A DNA stretch of 34,412 nucleotides, from NCBI GenBank assembly GCA_003332035.1, contig QOQI01000011.1:1-34412 (forward strand), read 5' to 3'. Shown piece by piece: positions 25,746 through 34,412 of this stretch. The first letter of the stretch is position 1. Each line of letters starts with the position of its first letter. The position numbers were made by a program, and so were the translations under genes. The notes under the pieces were generated by a model that searched no databases, was not told the DNA's origin, and was given only the letters and a program-made list of their open reading frames with translations. Source of the stretch: Paracoccaceae bacterium. Lineage in GTDB: Bacteria; Pseudomonadota; Alphaproteobacteria; Rhodobacterales; Rhodobacteraceae.

Positions 25746-28502
25746 TTAATTTTTTTTAGAAAAGTCCATCAAGGCGGCCGCAAATGGATTATCAGGGTCT
25801 ATCTTATGTTCTTTTTTTGGTCGTGCTTCAAAACTTTTTGGCCTATCGGCTTTTACTTTTTGTTTTTTATTTTCTTTTCTTTTGTATTTTGGCTTCGCAG
25901 TTTCACCATCTTTTTGGTTAGAATTTTTGTCTCTTTCAGACCGTCTATTGTTGATCTGCTTACTGATCCATTTAAACGTGTAGAAAGTTTCTATATCCTT
26001 TTCCTCTGTTATCTCTCCTTGATCTTCCATGATTTTAGGCTGTAAGATGCTTTCTTTATTTTGCGGATCTATATTTGACTTTTCTTGGTCATTAAACTCA
26101 GTACTCTCAGAATTATCACTCGTTTTTATTTTTTCTCGTTCAGCTTTTTCAGCTGAGTATCCCAAACCTTCCATCAAATTAGCAAATTGTTCCAAGGTCA
26201 TACCAGTTATTGACAACATGTCTGCGCTAGCTTCGAAGCCACTACGGCTGTCTTCTGCTCTTAGCAAATCTGCCAAACGTTCCAGCATATCAATTCTTAT
26301 AGCTCGATCCCCTGCATTTCGATAGCCTGACATATCATCATATTGTTCCGGTACTTCCGTATTCACAGGAACTGTGACCAAGCCAGGAGGTGGAGCTTCA
26401 GGGAATTCATCTAAATTTTTTGATAGTGCCCATAATACAAGTCTTAAGCGTGTTGGAGCTGGCTTTAATAGCAAAGGCATAAATACCGTGAACTGACCAA
26501 ATCTAACCCCGTGTTTCCTTAATAAACCCCTAGCATCCTGGTCGAGCGACTTGACCTCTGCTAAAACTTTTTGTCTTCTTAAAATGCCAAGGTTTTCGAA
26601 TAGTTGAAACCCAAACCCCCGTGAAAGGCCTGTTAGTTCTCCATCTTTTTGTAGGTTCATTAGCGGCTCAAAAAGTACAGATATTTTGCGGTCTATGAAA
26701 TGTTGGAGGCGGCGCTCCACTTTATTCAGCACTTCTGTTCCGGCTTCACTATCTACAAAAGCAACTACTTTAGGGTGCATGACATCATCACCAGTGGTCA
26801 ACTTCCCAACGGCTTGATCACCCCACATCAACCCACCCTGTTCTGTGAAGTCAATTTCCGTATCTGGAGCATTATAAAATCTATCTGCTCTTAGGTTGAA
26901 ATGCGGTGATAGGGCTTGCAAAGATGCTGACTTAATCGTTTTGGCTTCTTGGGTTGTTGTCTCTTTATCCTGTTGAAATCTAAAGCCTTGCAACTTACCT
27001 ACGAATTCACCCTCAATGGTCACCTCACCATTTTCATTTACTTCGGCCAAGAGGGCCTCCTTCTGTTTAAGCCGGCGCAGCAAAACTGATGTGCGCCGAT
27101 CTACAAATCTTTGCGTAAGACGCTCGTGCAGAGCGTCAGACAATCGGTCTTCAACTGCACGAGTCACCCCCCGCCAATGGCTCTCATCATGAAGCCAACT
27201 TTGTCTTTGTGCAACATAGGTCCATGTCCTAATAAATGCTAGTCGTTTTGACAATACATCTATGTCTCCATCTATTCTATCAAGGCGTTTCACATGATGC
27301 CCAAACCAGTCATCAGGAATAGCAGAGAACTCATGAAGGAATTTGAATATTTCTTCTAATAAATTAGCATGTTCAACACTGCTGATACCTCTAAAATCCG
27401 GAGTGCGACAAACATCCCACAAAAGTTTTATCGACATTTCATCACTCATTCTAATCTGTAAATCAGGACTTTGCGACAATGTTTTCAAAGCAATAAAATC
27501 GTCAGCTTCCCTTGCTTTTATAAGCACTGAGCTTTCTGTTTTTTTATCCAGAGAATGAGTAAGTGCTTCAATACTAGCAAAGGATAATTCCGAATTACGC
27601 CACATTAGTTTTTTCAAAGGTTTGAACCGGTGTTCAACAATTGCTTTTACTACATCCTCGGTCAAGGAAGAAACTTCACCCGTTTCGCCAAAACTACCAT
27701 CTCTCATTCCACGGCCCGCCCGCCCAGCAATCTGGGCCAATTCATTTGGAGCAAGAAACCGCATACTCCTTCCATCAAATTTTGAGATGGAAGAAAAAGC
27801 CACGTGATTAACGTCTAGGTTCAGCCCCATACCAATCGCGTCAGTTGCAACAAGGTAATCGACGTCTCCATTTTGATATAATTCAACCTGTGCATTTCTT
27901 GTTCGAGGACTTAGGGCGCCCATTACCACAGCAGCGCCCCCCTTTTGGCGCCGAAGCAATTCAGCTATCCCGTAAACGTTATCCACTGAAAAACTGACAA
28001 TGGCACTTCTTGGCGGCATACGGCTTATCTTTTTGGAACCAGCGTATGTTAGATTGCTCAATCGCCTCCGGCTTTGCACCAAAACATCAGGTATGAGACT
28101 TTTAATCGGTCCTCTCATAGTATCAGCGCCAAGGAAAATTGTTTCCAATCTTCCTCGAGATTTAAGAAGCCTATCCGTGAAGATATGACCCCGTTCAGGA
28201 TCTGCGCTAAGTTGTATTTCATCTACAATTAAACATTCTACAAATAGATTTTTAGGCATAGCTTCAACTGTGCAGACCCAGTATGTTGCCCCAGCTGGTA
28301 CGATCCGTTCTTCTCCAGTTACAAGAGCTACACACGAGGAACCACGTATCTTAGAAATTTTATCATAAACTTCTCTAGCTAATAGCCTTAAAGGTAGACC
28401 GATTATTCCTGACTTGTAACCCAGCATCCGTTCTATTGCATAATGCGTTTTCCCAGTGTTGGTGGGACCTAAAACAGCTACAGTCTTGCTTTCAAGTCTC
28501 AT
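25746..28502 (-). CDS. SUV3-like superfamily 2 RNA/DNA helicase
   Basis: 918 aa. The helicase core has Walker A GPTNTGKT (12-19), the DEIQ motif II (94-97), and a motif VI-like QIAGRAGRG, all as in the SUV3/Ski2-related mitochondrial and bacterial helicases. The middle and C-terminal third contain the SUV3 C-terminal domain (rich in aromatic and Leu), and the last 150 residues are low-complexity with many Lys, Glu and Asn and a C-terminal DPDNPFAAALMDFSKK, probably a basic RNA-binding or partner-recruiting tail. Proteins of this type in alphaproteobacteria are commonly near an S4 protein and ferredoxin. RNA degradation or processing is the family role; the exact substrate is unknown. Confidence 0.9.
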   Translation of the reverse strand: MRLESKTVAVLGPTNTGKTHYAIERMLGYKSGIIGLPLRLLAREVYDKISKIRGSSCVALVTGEERIVPAGATYWVCTVEAMPKNLFVECLIVDEIQLSADPERGHIFTDRLLKSRGRLETIFLGADTMRGPIKSLIPDVLVQSRRRLSNLTYAGSKKISRMPPRSAIVSFSVDNVYGIAELLRRQKGGAAVVMGALSPRTRNAQVELYQNGDVDYLVATDAIGMGLNLDVNHVAFSSISKFDGRSMRFLAPNELAQIAGRAGRGMRDGSFGETGEVSSLTEDVVKAIVEHRFKPLKKLMWRNSELSFASIEALTHSLDKKTESSVLIKAREADDFIALKTLSQSPDLQIRMSDEMSIKLLWDVCRTPDFRGISSVEHANLLEEIFKFLHEFSAIPDDWFGHHVKRLDRIDGDIDVLSKRLAFIRTWTYVAQRQSWLHDESHWRGVTRAVEDRLSDALHERLTQRFVDRRTSVLLRRLKQKEALLAEVNENGEVTIEGEFVGKLQGFRFQQDKETTTQEAKTIKSASLQALSPHFNLRADRFYNAPDTEIDFTEQGGLMWGDQAVGKLTTGDDVMHPKVVAFVDSEAGTEVLNKVERRLQHFIDRKISVLFEPLMNLQKDGELTGLSRGFGFQLFENLGILRRQKVLAEVKSLDQDARGLLRKHGVRFGQFTVFMPLLLKPAPTRLRLVLWALSKNLDEFPEAPPPGLVTVPVNTEVPEQYDDMSGYRNAGDRAIRIDMLERLADLLRAEDSRSGFEASADMLSITGMTLEQFANLMEGLGYSAEKAEREKIKTSDNSESTEFNDQEKSNIDPQNKESILQPKIMEDQGEITEEKDIETFYTFKWISKQINNRRSERDKNSNQKDGETAKPKYKRKENKKQKVKADRPKSFEARPKKEHKIDPDNPFAAALMDFSKKN

Positions 28503-28668
28503 AAAGAGCTCATCACAAAATAAAAATTTTCGGTTGTGTAGTTGCTTTTCATTACATGCTTTGATTAACTAGGATTTTGTTTAGTGTACAGTAATCTTCA
28601 CAACAGTTTTGCTAAAATTTAGCAACTATTTCATTTACCTAAGAATTGTTGTAGCGAGATAGTGAAAA

Positions 28669-28672
28669 GAGG
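28669..28672 (+). promoter_or_regulatory. Ribosome-binding site deciding the SCP2 start
   Basis: GAGG ends directly next to the ATG at 28673, too close to serve it, but is 9 nt before the in-frame ATG at 28682. The second ATG is therefore preferred. Confidence 0.55.
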
Positions 28673-28681
28673 ATGTTTAAA

Positions 28682-28972
28682 ATGACCGATATTATGGCTC
28701 ATGCAGTTGAAGCGATTGAAAAAAAACTTGAAGGAACTGTTTTCGACGGATCTGCAAAATTTGAAATTGAAGGTCAAGGTTCAGTCATCATTGACGCCTC
28801 CGGCGTTCGGGTTTCAGATGATGAGACAGAAGTTACTCTTTCAGCAAACTTGGAAACATTTCAAGAAATTTTAGAGGGTGACTTAGACTCAACCGCCGCG
28901 TTTATGACCGGCAGGTTAAAACTAGACGGAGATATGAGTACAGCAATGCGGCTCGCTTCTGTTTTAAGTTAA
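28682..28972 (+). CDS. SCP2 sterol-binding domain protein
   Basis: 96 aa from the ATG at 28682. Small one-domain SCP2-like protein, seen as KFEIEGQGSVIIDASGVRVSDDETEVTLSANLETFQEILEGDLDSTAAFMTGRLKLDGDMSTAMRLASVL, with the typical FMTGRLKLDGDM region that closes the lipid-binding tunnel. Such proteins bind hydrophobic ligands (lipids, acyl chains); the ligand here is unknown. Its TAA overlaps the ATG of the following hydrolase by one base (TAATG), so the two are translationally coupled, consistent with a lipid-related role. A short AT-rich region of 170 bp separates it from the divergent helicase. Confidence 0.92.
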   Translation: MTDIMAHAVEAIEKKLEGTVFDGSAKFEIEGQGSVIIDASGVRVSDDETEVTLSANLETFQEILEGDLDSTAAFMTGRLKLDGDMSTAMRLASVLS

Positions 28973-29925
28973 TGGATTACAACCCAAGTCCACTTTACAA
29001 TGATGTTTCACAAGGCCCAGCAGATTGCTCAGCTTTTTGGGTTATGACAGATGATAAGGTCAAAATAAGGGTGGGTCTTTGGCGAGCAAAATCTCCTATT
29101 GGAACAGTTTTTATTTGTCCTGGCAGATCAGAATATATCGAAAAATATGGCAAAACTGCGAAACTTTTCACAGAACACGGATACACCTCCGTTTCATTGG
29201 ATTGGAGAGGTCAAGGCCTAGCTGATCGGTTAACGTCAAACACTTTGCTCGGTCACGTTGACACATTTTCCGATTATTTAAAGGATTTAGATTCTGCTAT
29301 CAAATGGGCTCATAATTTCGATCTCCCCAAACCTTGGTTTGTCTTAGGGCACTCAATGGGTGGAGCCATTATCCTCAGAGCCCTTCATCAAAATAAATAT
29401 TTTGATGCTGTTGCCTTTTCATGTCCAATGTGGGGAATAAAACTTAGTCCAGCTCTTCGTATTTTTGCTTTTTTTTATGGAAACTTATCAAAACTTTTAA
29501 AAATAGACAAAAATTTTGCCCCTAGCACAAGTGAGAAGGGATATTTCGATGAGAGCTTTGCAGATAACCCCCTGACTAACGATCATGAGACCTGGCAATA
29601 CTTGCTAGATCAAGTAAATAAGTACCCCTCTCTCAAGTTAGGCGGGCCAAGCATAAGATGGGTCAATTCCGCTTTGAAAGAAACATTTCAACTATCAAAA
29701 TTACCCAGTCCCAAAATTCCCTGTATTACTTTCTTAGCTGAAGATGAGCGAATTGTTGATCCTATTCGTGTAAGGAATCGAATGAAGGTGTGGACAAACG
29801 GCGAACTAAATTTTGTACCGTCCGCAAGACATGAAGTGCTAATGGAAAATTCGACTATCCAAAAAAATATCATTCGAAAGATTGTTGCCTTTTTTCAATC
29901 TAATGAAGGTTTGATTACTTCTTAA
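28972..29925 (+). CDS. Alpha/beta hydrolase, lysophospholipase/monoacylglycerol lipase-like
   Basis: 317 aa. The nucleophile elbow is GHSMGG with Ser128; the oxyanion region FICPGRSEY is near residue 47. A likely acid is the Asp in AEDERIVD and the His is in SARHEVLME near the C-terminus, giving a complete Ser-Asp-His triad. The WRGQG segment (78-82) is typical of the serine aminopeptidase S33/PldB branch. No signal peptide is evident, so it is probably cytoplasmic. Coupled to the SCP2 gene by TAATG overlap. Its stop is 7 bp from the stop of the convergent aldolase gene. Substrate is unknown; a lysophospholipase or lipase is most likely. Confidence 0.88.
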   Translation: MDYNPSPLYNDVSQGPADCSAFWVMTDDKVKIRVGLWRAKSPIGTVFICPGRSEYIEKYGKTAKLFTEHGYTSVSLDWRGQGLADRLTSNTLLGHVDTFSDYLKDLDSAIKWAHNFDLPKPWFVLGHSMGGAIILRALHQNKYFDAVAFSCPMWGIKLSPALRIFAFFYGNLSKLLKIDKNFAPSTSEKGYFDESFADNPLTNDHETWQYLLDQVNKYPSLKLGGPSIRWVNSALKETFQLSKLPSPKIPCITFLAEDERIVDPIRVRNRMKVWTNGELNFVPSARHEVLMENSTIQKNIIRKIVAFFQSNEGLITS

Positions 29926-29932
29926 TATAAGA

Positions 29933-30700
29933 TCAGATTTCGTGAGTTTTATCTGCAACAGAATTTGCTGTGTCCCTAAGCCAATTGTGTTCAGAAGCAA
30001 TAAAAAACACTGTAACACCAAAATCTTTGTTCCACTCATGAGCTTTTTCAGGGTTGGGGACAAAAGAAACAAATGCTTTATCTGCTTTACGCGAGGCCTC
30101 GCCAACAGAAACTAACGCCGCTTTTAATTCATCAGAATTTTGGTGATCGTACCCATATCCAACAGACAAATCCGCCGGCCCAACAAAAAGCCCGTCGATA
30201 CCATCAATAGCAGCTATTTCAGTAGCCTTATCCACACCAGCCGGCTCCTCTATTTGTGCCAACACTATCGTTTCCTCATTAGATCGTTTTATAATAGAGG
30301 GCATGTGTTCGGTTGCATAACCTGCCCAGCGTGTTGAACCAGCAAAACCTCGCCCACCTAAACCATATCGGGCAGATTTAGAGGCAAGTTTTGCTTTCTC
30401 AACAGTATCTACGTGAGGAATTACCAAGCCAACAGCACCACAATCCAAAGCCCATAAAATCTCTTTGGCCGAGTTTTCACCTACTCTGACTAAAACGGGG
30501 AAATCCAGAGCCCGTGAAATCGATAAGCATTGATCTAACGCCGCACGATCAAAGGGTGAATGCTCAGCATCTAAGCATATAAAATCAAGTTTACTCTGAG
30601 CAAGCACTTCAACAAGTATATAGTTGGGTGTTTTTAAAAATGTTCCAGCCAAAATTTCACCAGATAACATTTTTTGTTTAAACCCACTCAAATTAGACAT
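29933..30700 (-). CDS. HpcH/HpaI-family aldolase
   Basis: 255 aa. Class II pyruvate-type aldolase of the HpcH/HpaI (TIM-barrel) family, which cleaves 2-keto-4-hydroxy acids to pyruvate and an aldehyde using a divalent metal. His47 in DAEHSPFD, Arg72, the Glu151/152 pair in AQIEEPAG and Asp177 in VGPADLS correspond to the catalytic base, pyruvate-binding Arg and metal ligands of the family. A GAGG site is 7 nt upstream of the ATG. Convergent with the hydrolase gene. The substrate cannot be read from the sequence; 4-hydroxy-2-oxoheptanedioate or a related keto acid is possible. Confidence 0.92.
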   Translation of the reverse strand: MSNLSGFKQKMLSGEILAGTFLKTPNYILVEVLAQSKLDFICLDAEHSPFDRAALDQCLSISRALDFPVLVRVGENSAKEILWALDCGAVGLVIPHVDTVEKAKLASKSARYGLGGRGFAGSTRWAGYATEHMPSIIKRSNEETIVLAQIEEPAGVDKATEIAAIDGIDGLFVGPADLSVGYGYDHQNSDELKAALVSVGEASRKADKAFVSFVPNPEKAHEWNKDFGVTVFFIASEHNWLRDTANSVADKTHEI

Positions 30701-30783
30701 AATTCACCTCAAATAATAGTGATATTAGACTACAATAGAAATTTTGAATGGCAAGCCAAAGCTTAAACTCTATATAGAGAAAA

Positions 30784-31776
30784 ATGTCCGTATTAGAATT
30801 TAAACCAGAAGGAATTTATTGTAGCCAAGGAGACTTTTACATTGATCCTTGGCGTCCTGTAGAAAGAGCGCTAATTACCCATGGCCACTCAGATCATGCA
30901 AGATACGGCAGTAAAAAATACTTATGTACTGAAATGGCGGCACCCATTATTCGTCATAGGCTTGGTGATGTTAAAATTGAGACAATACCTTATAAAAAAG
31001 AAATAAATTTAAATGGAGTAAATATTAGTTTTCATCCAGCTGGGCATGTTCCCGGATCTGCCCAAATTTTGGCAGAAATAAAAGGGGAAAGGTGGGTTGT
31101 ATCTGGCGATTATAAGATAGTAGACGATGGGCTATCCACACCGTTTGAGCCCGTAAAATGTCATAGTTTTATAAGTGAATGCACTTTTGGATTGCCTGCC
31201 TTCAATTGGTTGCCGCAGAAACAAGTATTTCAAGAAATTAATAGTTGGTGGGTTCAATGTAATAGGGAAGGTCTTATACCAGTTTTGGCAGCTTATGGTC
31301 TAGGAAAGGCCCAACGTTTAATATCTGGATTAGATAGTAATATTGGACCCATACTGACGCATGGCGCTATTGAAAAAACGAACCAAATAATGCGCCAACA
31401 AAAAATAACAATTCCAGAAACAACTATTGTTTCATCTAAACTAAAATTAAGTGATTTGAAGAATGCTATCGTCTTGGCGCCACCTTCGGCTCTATCCACT
31501 TCTTGGATTAAAAAATTCGGTAAAATTTCTACAGCTTATGCGAGTGGCTGGATGGCAATTAGAGGAATAAAGAGAAGACGATCAGCCGACAAAGGGTTTG
31601 TGATATCTGATCATGCAGATTGGGCGGGGCTTAACTGGGCTATCAGAGAGACGGAAGCCGAAAAAATTTTTGTAACTCATGGATATACCGAAAGTTTTTC
31701 AAAATGGCTGAGATTTAAGGGCTTGGACGCGTCGATAGTCAAGACGGAATTTGCGACAATAGAAGAGGACATTTAA
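30784..31776 (+). CDS. Ligase-associated MBL-fold DNA exonuclease
   Basis: 330 aa. Metallo-beta-lactamase/beta-CASP-like nuclease. The metal-binding HGHSDH motif is at residues 33-38, with GHVPGSAQ near 87-94, SGDYK near 108-112 and SDHADW near 278, the pattern of the family found next to bacterial ATP-dependent DNA ligases. It probably acts in DNA end processing. It lies 14 bp upstream of the DNA ligase gene in the same direction, matching the expected pair. The usual companion Lhr-type helicase and phosphoesterase (PdeM) are not seen in the flanking sequence of this window. Confidence 0.93.
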   Translation: MSVLEFKPEGIYCSQGDFYIDPWRPVERALITHGHSDHARYGSKKYLCTEMAAPIIRHRLGDVKIETIPYKKEINLNGVNISFHPAGHVPGSAQILAEIKGERWVVSGDYKIVDDGLSTPFEPVKCHSFISECTFGLPAFNWLPQKQVFQEINSWWVQCNREGLIPVLAAYGLGKAQRLISGLDSNIGPILTHGAIEKTNQIMRQQKITIPETTIVSSKLKLSDLKNAIVLAPPSALSTSWIKKFGKISTAYASGWMAIRGIKRRRSADKGFVISDHADWAGLNWAIRETEAEKIFVTHGYTESFSKWLRFKGLDASIVKTEFATIEEDI

Positions 31777-31790
31777 GTCAATTTGGGATT

Positions 31791-33374
31791 ATGGAAAATT
31801 TTGCACAGCTAGTTTACAGTCTCGATCAAACGACTAAAACAAATAAAAAAATTGACTTGTTGGTCAGTTTTTTTAGCAATGCCAGTAATTCTGATAAACT
31901 TTGGTGCATTGCTTTATTTTCAGGTCGCAGACCGAAACGCCTAATAAGTACAAAATATTTGCGACAATGGGCTTGTGAAGAGACCGACTTGCCAACTTGG
32001 TTGCTCGAAGACACTTATTCAGTTGTGGGTGACTTGGCGGAAACCATATCTCTTCTAACCCAAGAAAAAAATCAAATTTCAACTAAGAGCCTTACATCAT
32101 GGATCTCAGAACTGAGACAGCTCGAAAACCAAGGCTTAGAAGAAAAACGTGATTTCGTAACGAATGCATGGTCGACACTTAATAGACAAGAACGATTTGT
32201 TTTTAACAAATTAATTACTGGTGGTTTTCGATTGGGAGTTAGCCAGAAATTAACTATCCGAGCGCTTTCAAAAGTTACCAAAATTGATCAATTTGAACTA
32301 TCGCTTCGTTTGATGGGAAATTGGCATCCTGATACGATTAGTTGGAGTAGTCTTATCATAAACGATGAGCGCAAGTCAGATATTAGCCGACCTTACCCGT
32401 TCTGTTTAGCATACGGATTAGACAAAGATATTGAAGACTTGGGACGAAAGTCAGACTGGATCGCAGAATGGAAATGGGACGGAATTAGAGGGCAAATCAT
32501 AAAAAGAGCAAAGGAATTATTTATTTGGTCCAGAGGTGAAGAAAATTTGACGGAAAGGTTTCCTGAATTAGAAGCATTAAAGAATTTTATACCTGATGGT
32601 TCAGTTTTGGATGGAGAAGTAGTGGCTTGGGGTGGAGAACAACCATTAAATTTTAATATCCTACAGAAGCGTATTGGAAGAAAAAAAGTGTCCAAATCTC
32701 TTATTGAAAAATCTCCTGTTATCTTAATTGCATATGATCTTTTAGAGGTTCAAGGAAAAGATATTCGAAATCAAAAACTAGAACTAAGACGATCAAAACT
32801 TAAAAAACTAATAAATCTAATACCAAATAATTTGCCGATAAAATTATCAGAGGAAATCGAAAGTAATACATGGAGGGACCTAAGTCTGAAAAGAGAAGCA
32901 TCCAGATCTCATAATGCAGAAGGTATCATGTTAAAAAATCGGAATAGTGATTATTCTAGTGGAAGGAAAAAGGGTGTTTGGTGGAAATGGAAATTGGATC
33001 CACTTACAATCGAAGGAGTATTAATTTACGCACAGGCAGGTCATGGGAGAAGAGCAAACCTTTACACTGACTATACTTTTGCTATTTGGGACGGTAATCA
33101 GCTAGTTCCTTTTACAAAAGCATATTCAGGGTTGAAAGACGAAGAATTCCGGCGAATTACATCATGGGTTAGAAAAAATACAATTCAGAAATTTGGGCCT
33201 GTTCGACAAGTACCACCAGAATTAGTATTTGAAATTGCTTTTGAAGGTATTCATGAAAGTACAAGGCACAAATCAGGGGTCGCATTACGTTTTCCGCGCA
33301 TGTTGAGATGGAGGCATGATAAATTAGCGAAAGATGCAGATAAATTAGAAGATCTCAAAGCTTTTTTGACTTAA
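31791..33374 (+). CDS. ATP-dependent DNA ligase (LigC/cisplatin-response type)
   Basis: 527 aa. ATP-dependent ligase with N-terminal DNA-binding domain (about 1-200), nucleotidyltransferase domain with motif I KWDG (AMP-accepting Lys228), an ERFPELE-type segment, motif IV-like AEGIMLK near residue 379 and motif V WWKWKLDP. The oligonucleotide-binding-fold domain follows and ends RHKSGVALRFPR with a conserved GIHxSxRHKSG block. This matches the bacterial ligase family whose genes sit next to the MBL exonuclease. It joins nicks during DNA repair. The ATG at 31791 has a GGGA site 5 nt upstream. Confidence 0.94.
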   Translation: MENFAQLVYSLDQTTKTNKKIDLLVSFFSNASNSDKLWCIALFSGRRPKRLISTKYLRQWACEETDLPTWLLEDTYSVVGDLAETISLLTQEKNQISTKSLTSWISELRQLENQGLEEKRDFVTNAWSTLNRQERFVFNKLITGGFRLGVSQKLTIRALSKVTKIDQFELSLRLMGNWHPDTISWSSLIINDERKSDISRPYPFCLAYGLDKDIEDLGRKSDWIAEWKWDGIRGQIIKRAKELFIWSRGEENLTERFPELEALKNFIPDGSVLDGEVVAWGGEQPLNFNILQKRIGRKKVSKSLIEKSPVILIAYDLLEVQGKDIRNQKLELRRSKLKKLINLIPNNLPIKLSEEIESNTWRDLSLKREASRSHNAEGIMLKNRNSDYSSGRKKGVWWKWKLDPLTIEGVLIYAQAGHGRRANLYTDYTFAIWDGNQLVPFTKAYSGLKDEEFRRITSWVRKNTIQKFGPVRQVPPELVFEIAFEGIHESTRHKSGVALRFPRMLRWRHDKLAKDADKLEDLKAFLT

Positions 33375-33436
33375 TCTCTTGTAGTGCTTCTTTTTACGGT
33401 TACATAACTTCATATACATAAAATTAGAGGTAAAAT

Positions 33437-34412
33437 ATGTTTCAACTTCCAATCCCAAATTTTGACGCTGAGCATTCCAAGGGATCTGCTGAGTTAGGCC
33501 AACTTCCTGATTGGAACTTGAATGACCTCTACACTTCAACTGATGCAAAAGAATTAGTAAATGATTTAAATTGGTTAGAAAAAGAATGTGATGAATTTGC
33601 CAAGAATTATGAAGGCAAGCTAAAATTTCTTTCTGCTGATGAAATGTTAAAGTGTGTTGTTCGAAATGAGAAGATTAGTTCAATTTCAGGCCGTATAATT
33701 TCTTATGCCGGTCTCCTTTATTATCAAAAAACAACCGATGCTGATCGCGCTAAATTTTTATCCGACATGCAGGAAAAAATTACTATTTTCACCACAAAGT
33801 TAGTATTTTTTTCTCTTGAAATTAATAGCTTAGACGATGATTTTTTAGAAAGTCTATTGAAAGAAAATGTAAAGCTCTCGCGTTATAAACCAGTTTTTGA
33901 AAAAATAAGAGCTCTAAAACCTTATCAACTGTCTGATGAAATCGAAAAGTTTCTTCATGACCTTGGGATTGTGGGAGATGCTTGGGAAAAACTATTTGAT
34001 GAAACTATTGCCGGATTGAAATTTAAAATTGGTGGCGAGACACTGAACATAGAAGCTACATTAAATTTTTTAACTGACCAAAAACGCGAAAATCGCAAAA
34101 ACGCAACTCATGAGCTAGCTCGAGTTTTTGGCGAAAATATAAAAATTTTTACTCGGGTGCATAATACTCAGGCCAAAGAAAAAGAAATAATTGATCGCTG
34201 GAGAAAAATGCCAACACCACAAATGGGTCGACACTTGGCAAATCAGGTTGAACCAGAGGTAGTGGAAGCTTTGAGGAACGCTGTTGTAAAAGCATATCCC
34301 AAAATTAGTCATCGGTATTATGAATTAAAACGGAAATGGCTTGGTTTAGAAACTATGCAGGTTTGGGATCGGAATGCCCCATTACCCATGGAGAGTGATA
34401 GGTTGGTTACCT
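33437..34412 (+). CDS. pepF: Oligoendopeptidase F, N-terminal part (M3 family)
   Basis: The gene starts at the ATG at 33437, with a GAGG site 7 nt upstream, and runs off the window end after 325 codons. The N-terminus (LPDWNLNDLYTS) and the helical region are typical of M3B peptidases, ending with HRYYELKRKWLGLETMQVWDRNAPLP, a signature of this family. The zinc-binding HExxH motif lies past the window edge, so activity cannot be verified here. PepF cleaves peptides of moderate length in the cytoplasm. It is 62 bp after the ligase gene and may be separately expressed. Confidence 0.92.
   Translation, partial: MFQLPIPNFDAEHSKGSAELGQLPDWNLNDLYTSTDAKELVNDLNWLEKECDEFAKNYEGKLKFLSADEMLKCVVRNEKISSISGRIISYAGLLYYQKTTDADRAKFLSDMQEKITIFTTKLVFFSLEINSLDDDFLESLLKENVKLSRYKPVFEKIRALKPYQLSDEIEKFLHDLGIVGDAWEKLFDETIAGLKFKIGGETLNIEATLNFLTDQKRENRKNATHELARVFGENIKIFTRVHNTQAKEKEIIDRWRKMPTPQMGRHLANQVEPEVVEALRNAVVKAYPKISHRYYELKRKWLGLETMQVWDRNAPLPMESDRLVT

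Overview
The window looks like chromosome from a low-GC (by eye high-30s percent) alphaproteobacterium, most likely a marine Rhodobacterales/Roseobacter-related lineage. This is inferred from protein style (MraZ, FtsL, FdxA, PepF), from a CarD - 7Fe ferredoxin - S4 protein - SUV3-like helicase neighbourhood, and from the AT-rich spacers. No phage, IS element, CRISPR array or rRNA was seen; almost everything is core chromosome.

Region 1 (1-11699, minus strand) is the dcw cell-wall/division cluster, transcribed right to left: mraZ, rsmH, ftsL, ftsI, murE, murF, mraY, murD, ftsW, murG, murC (cut by the window edge). Genes are overlapping or separated by a few bases except for a 171-bp gap between murD and ftsW. 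Together they make the lipid II precursor from UDP-MurNAc onward and provide septal synthesis (FtsW, FtsI, FtsL). Four genes use GTG or TTG starts.

Region 2 (11700-12262) is the only long non-coding stretch. Its mraZ-proximal third is an unusually GC-rich, hairpin-dense element, followed by very AT-rich DNA carrying two arrays of TGGGA repeats with 10-bp period that look like MraZ boxes in opposite orientation.

Region 3 (12263-15824, minus) holds the Fe-S carrier ATPase Mrp/ApbC and a UvrD/PcrA-type helicase. Region 4 (16104-19676, plus) holds pyruvate carboxylase and a tRNA-Gly(GCC). Region 5 (19896-24301) holds two tiny cysteine-containing proteins, the first with a CDGSH-like ligand pattern, an SDR protein that lacks the catalytic Tyr and Lys (minus strand), an O-acetylhomoserine sulfhydrylase, and a large single-pass membrane protein that vaguely resembles GspL/PilP-type secretion/pilus components. 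Region 6 (24345-28502, minus) is CarD, FdxA, an S4 RNA-binding protein and a SUV3-like helicase. Region 7 (28682-30700) is an SCP2 protein translationally coupled to an alpha/beta hydrolase, convergent with an HpcH/HpaI aldolase. Region 8 (30784-end, plus) is a ligase-associated MBL-fold exonuclease, an ATP-dependent DNA ligase and the start of oligoendopeptidase F.

No dramatic new system is evident. The points most worth following up are the structured element and MraZ-like repeats upstream of the dcw cluster and the mini cysteine-rich protein pair.
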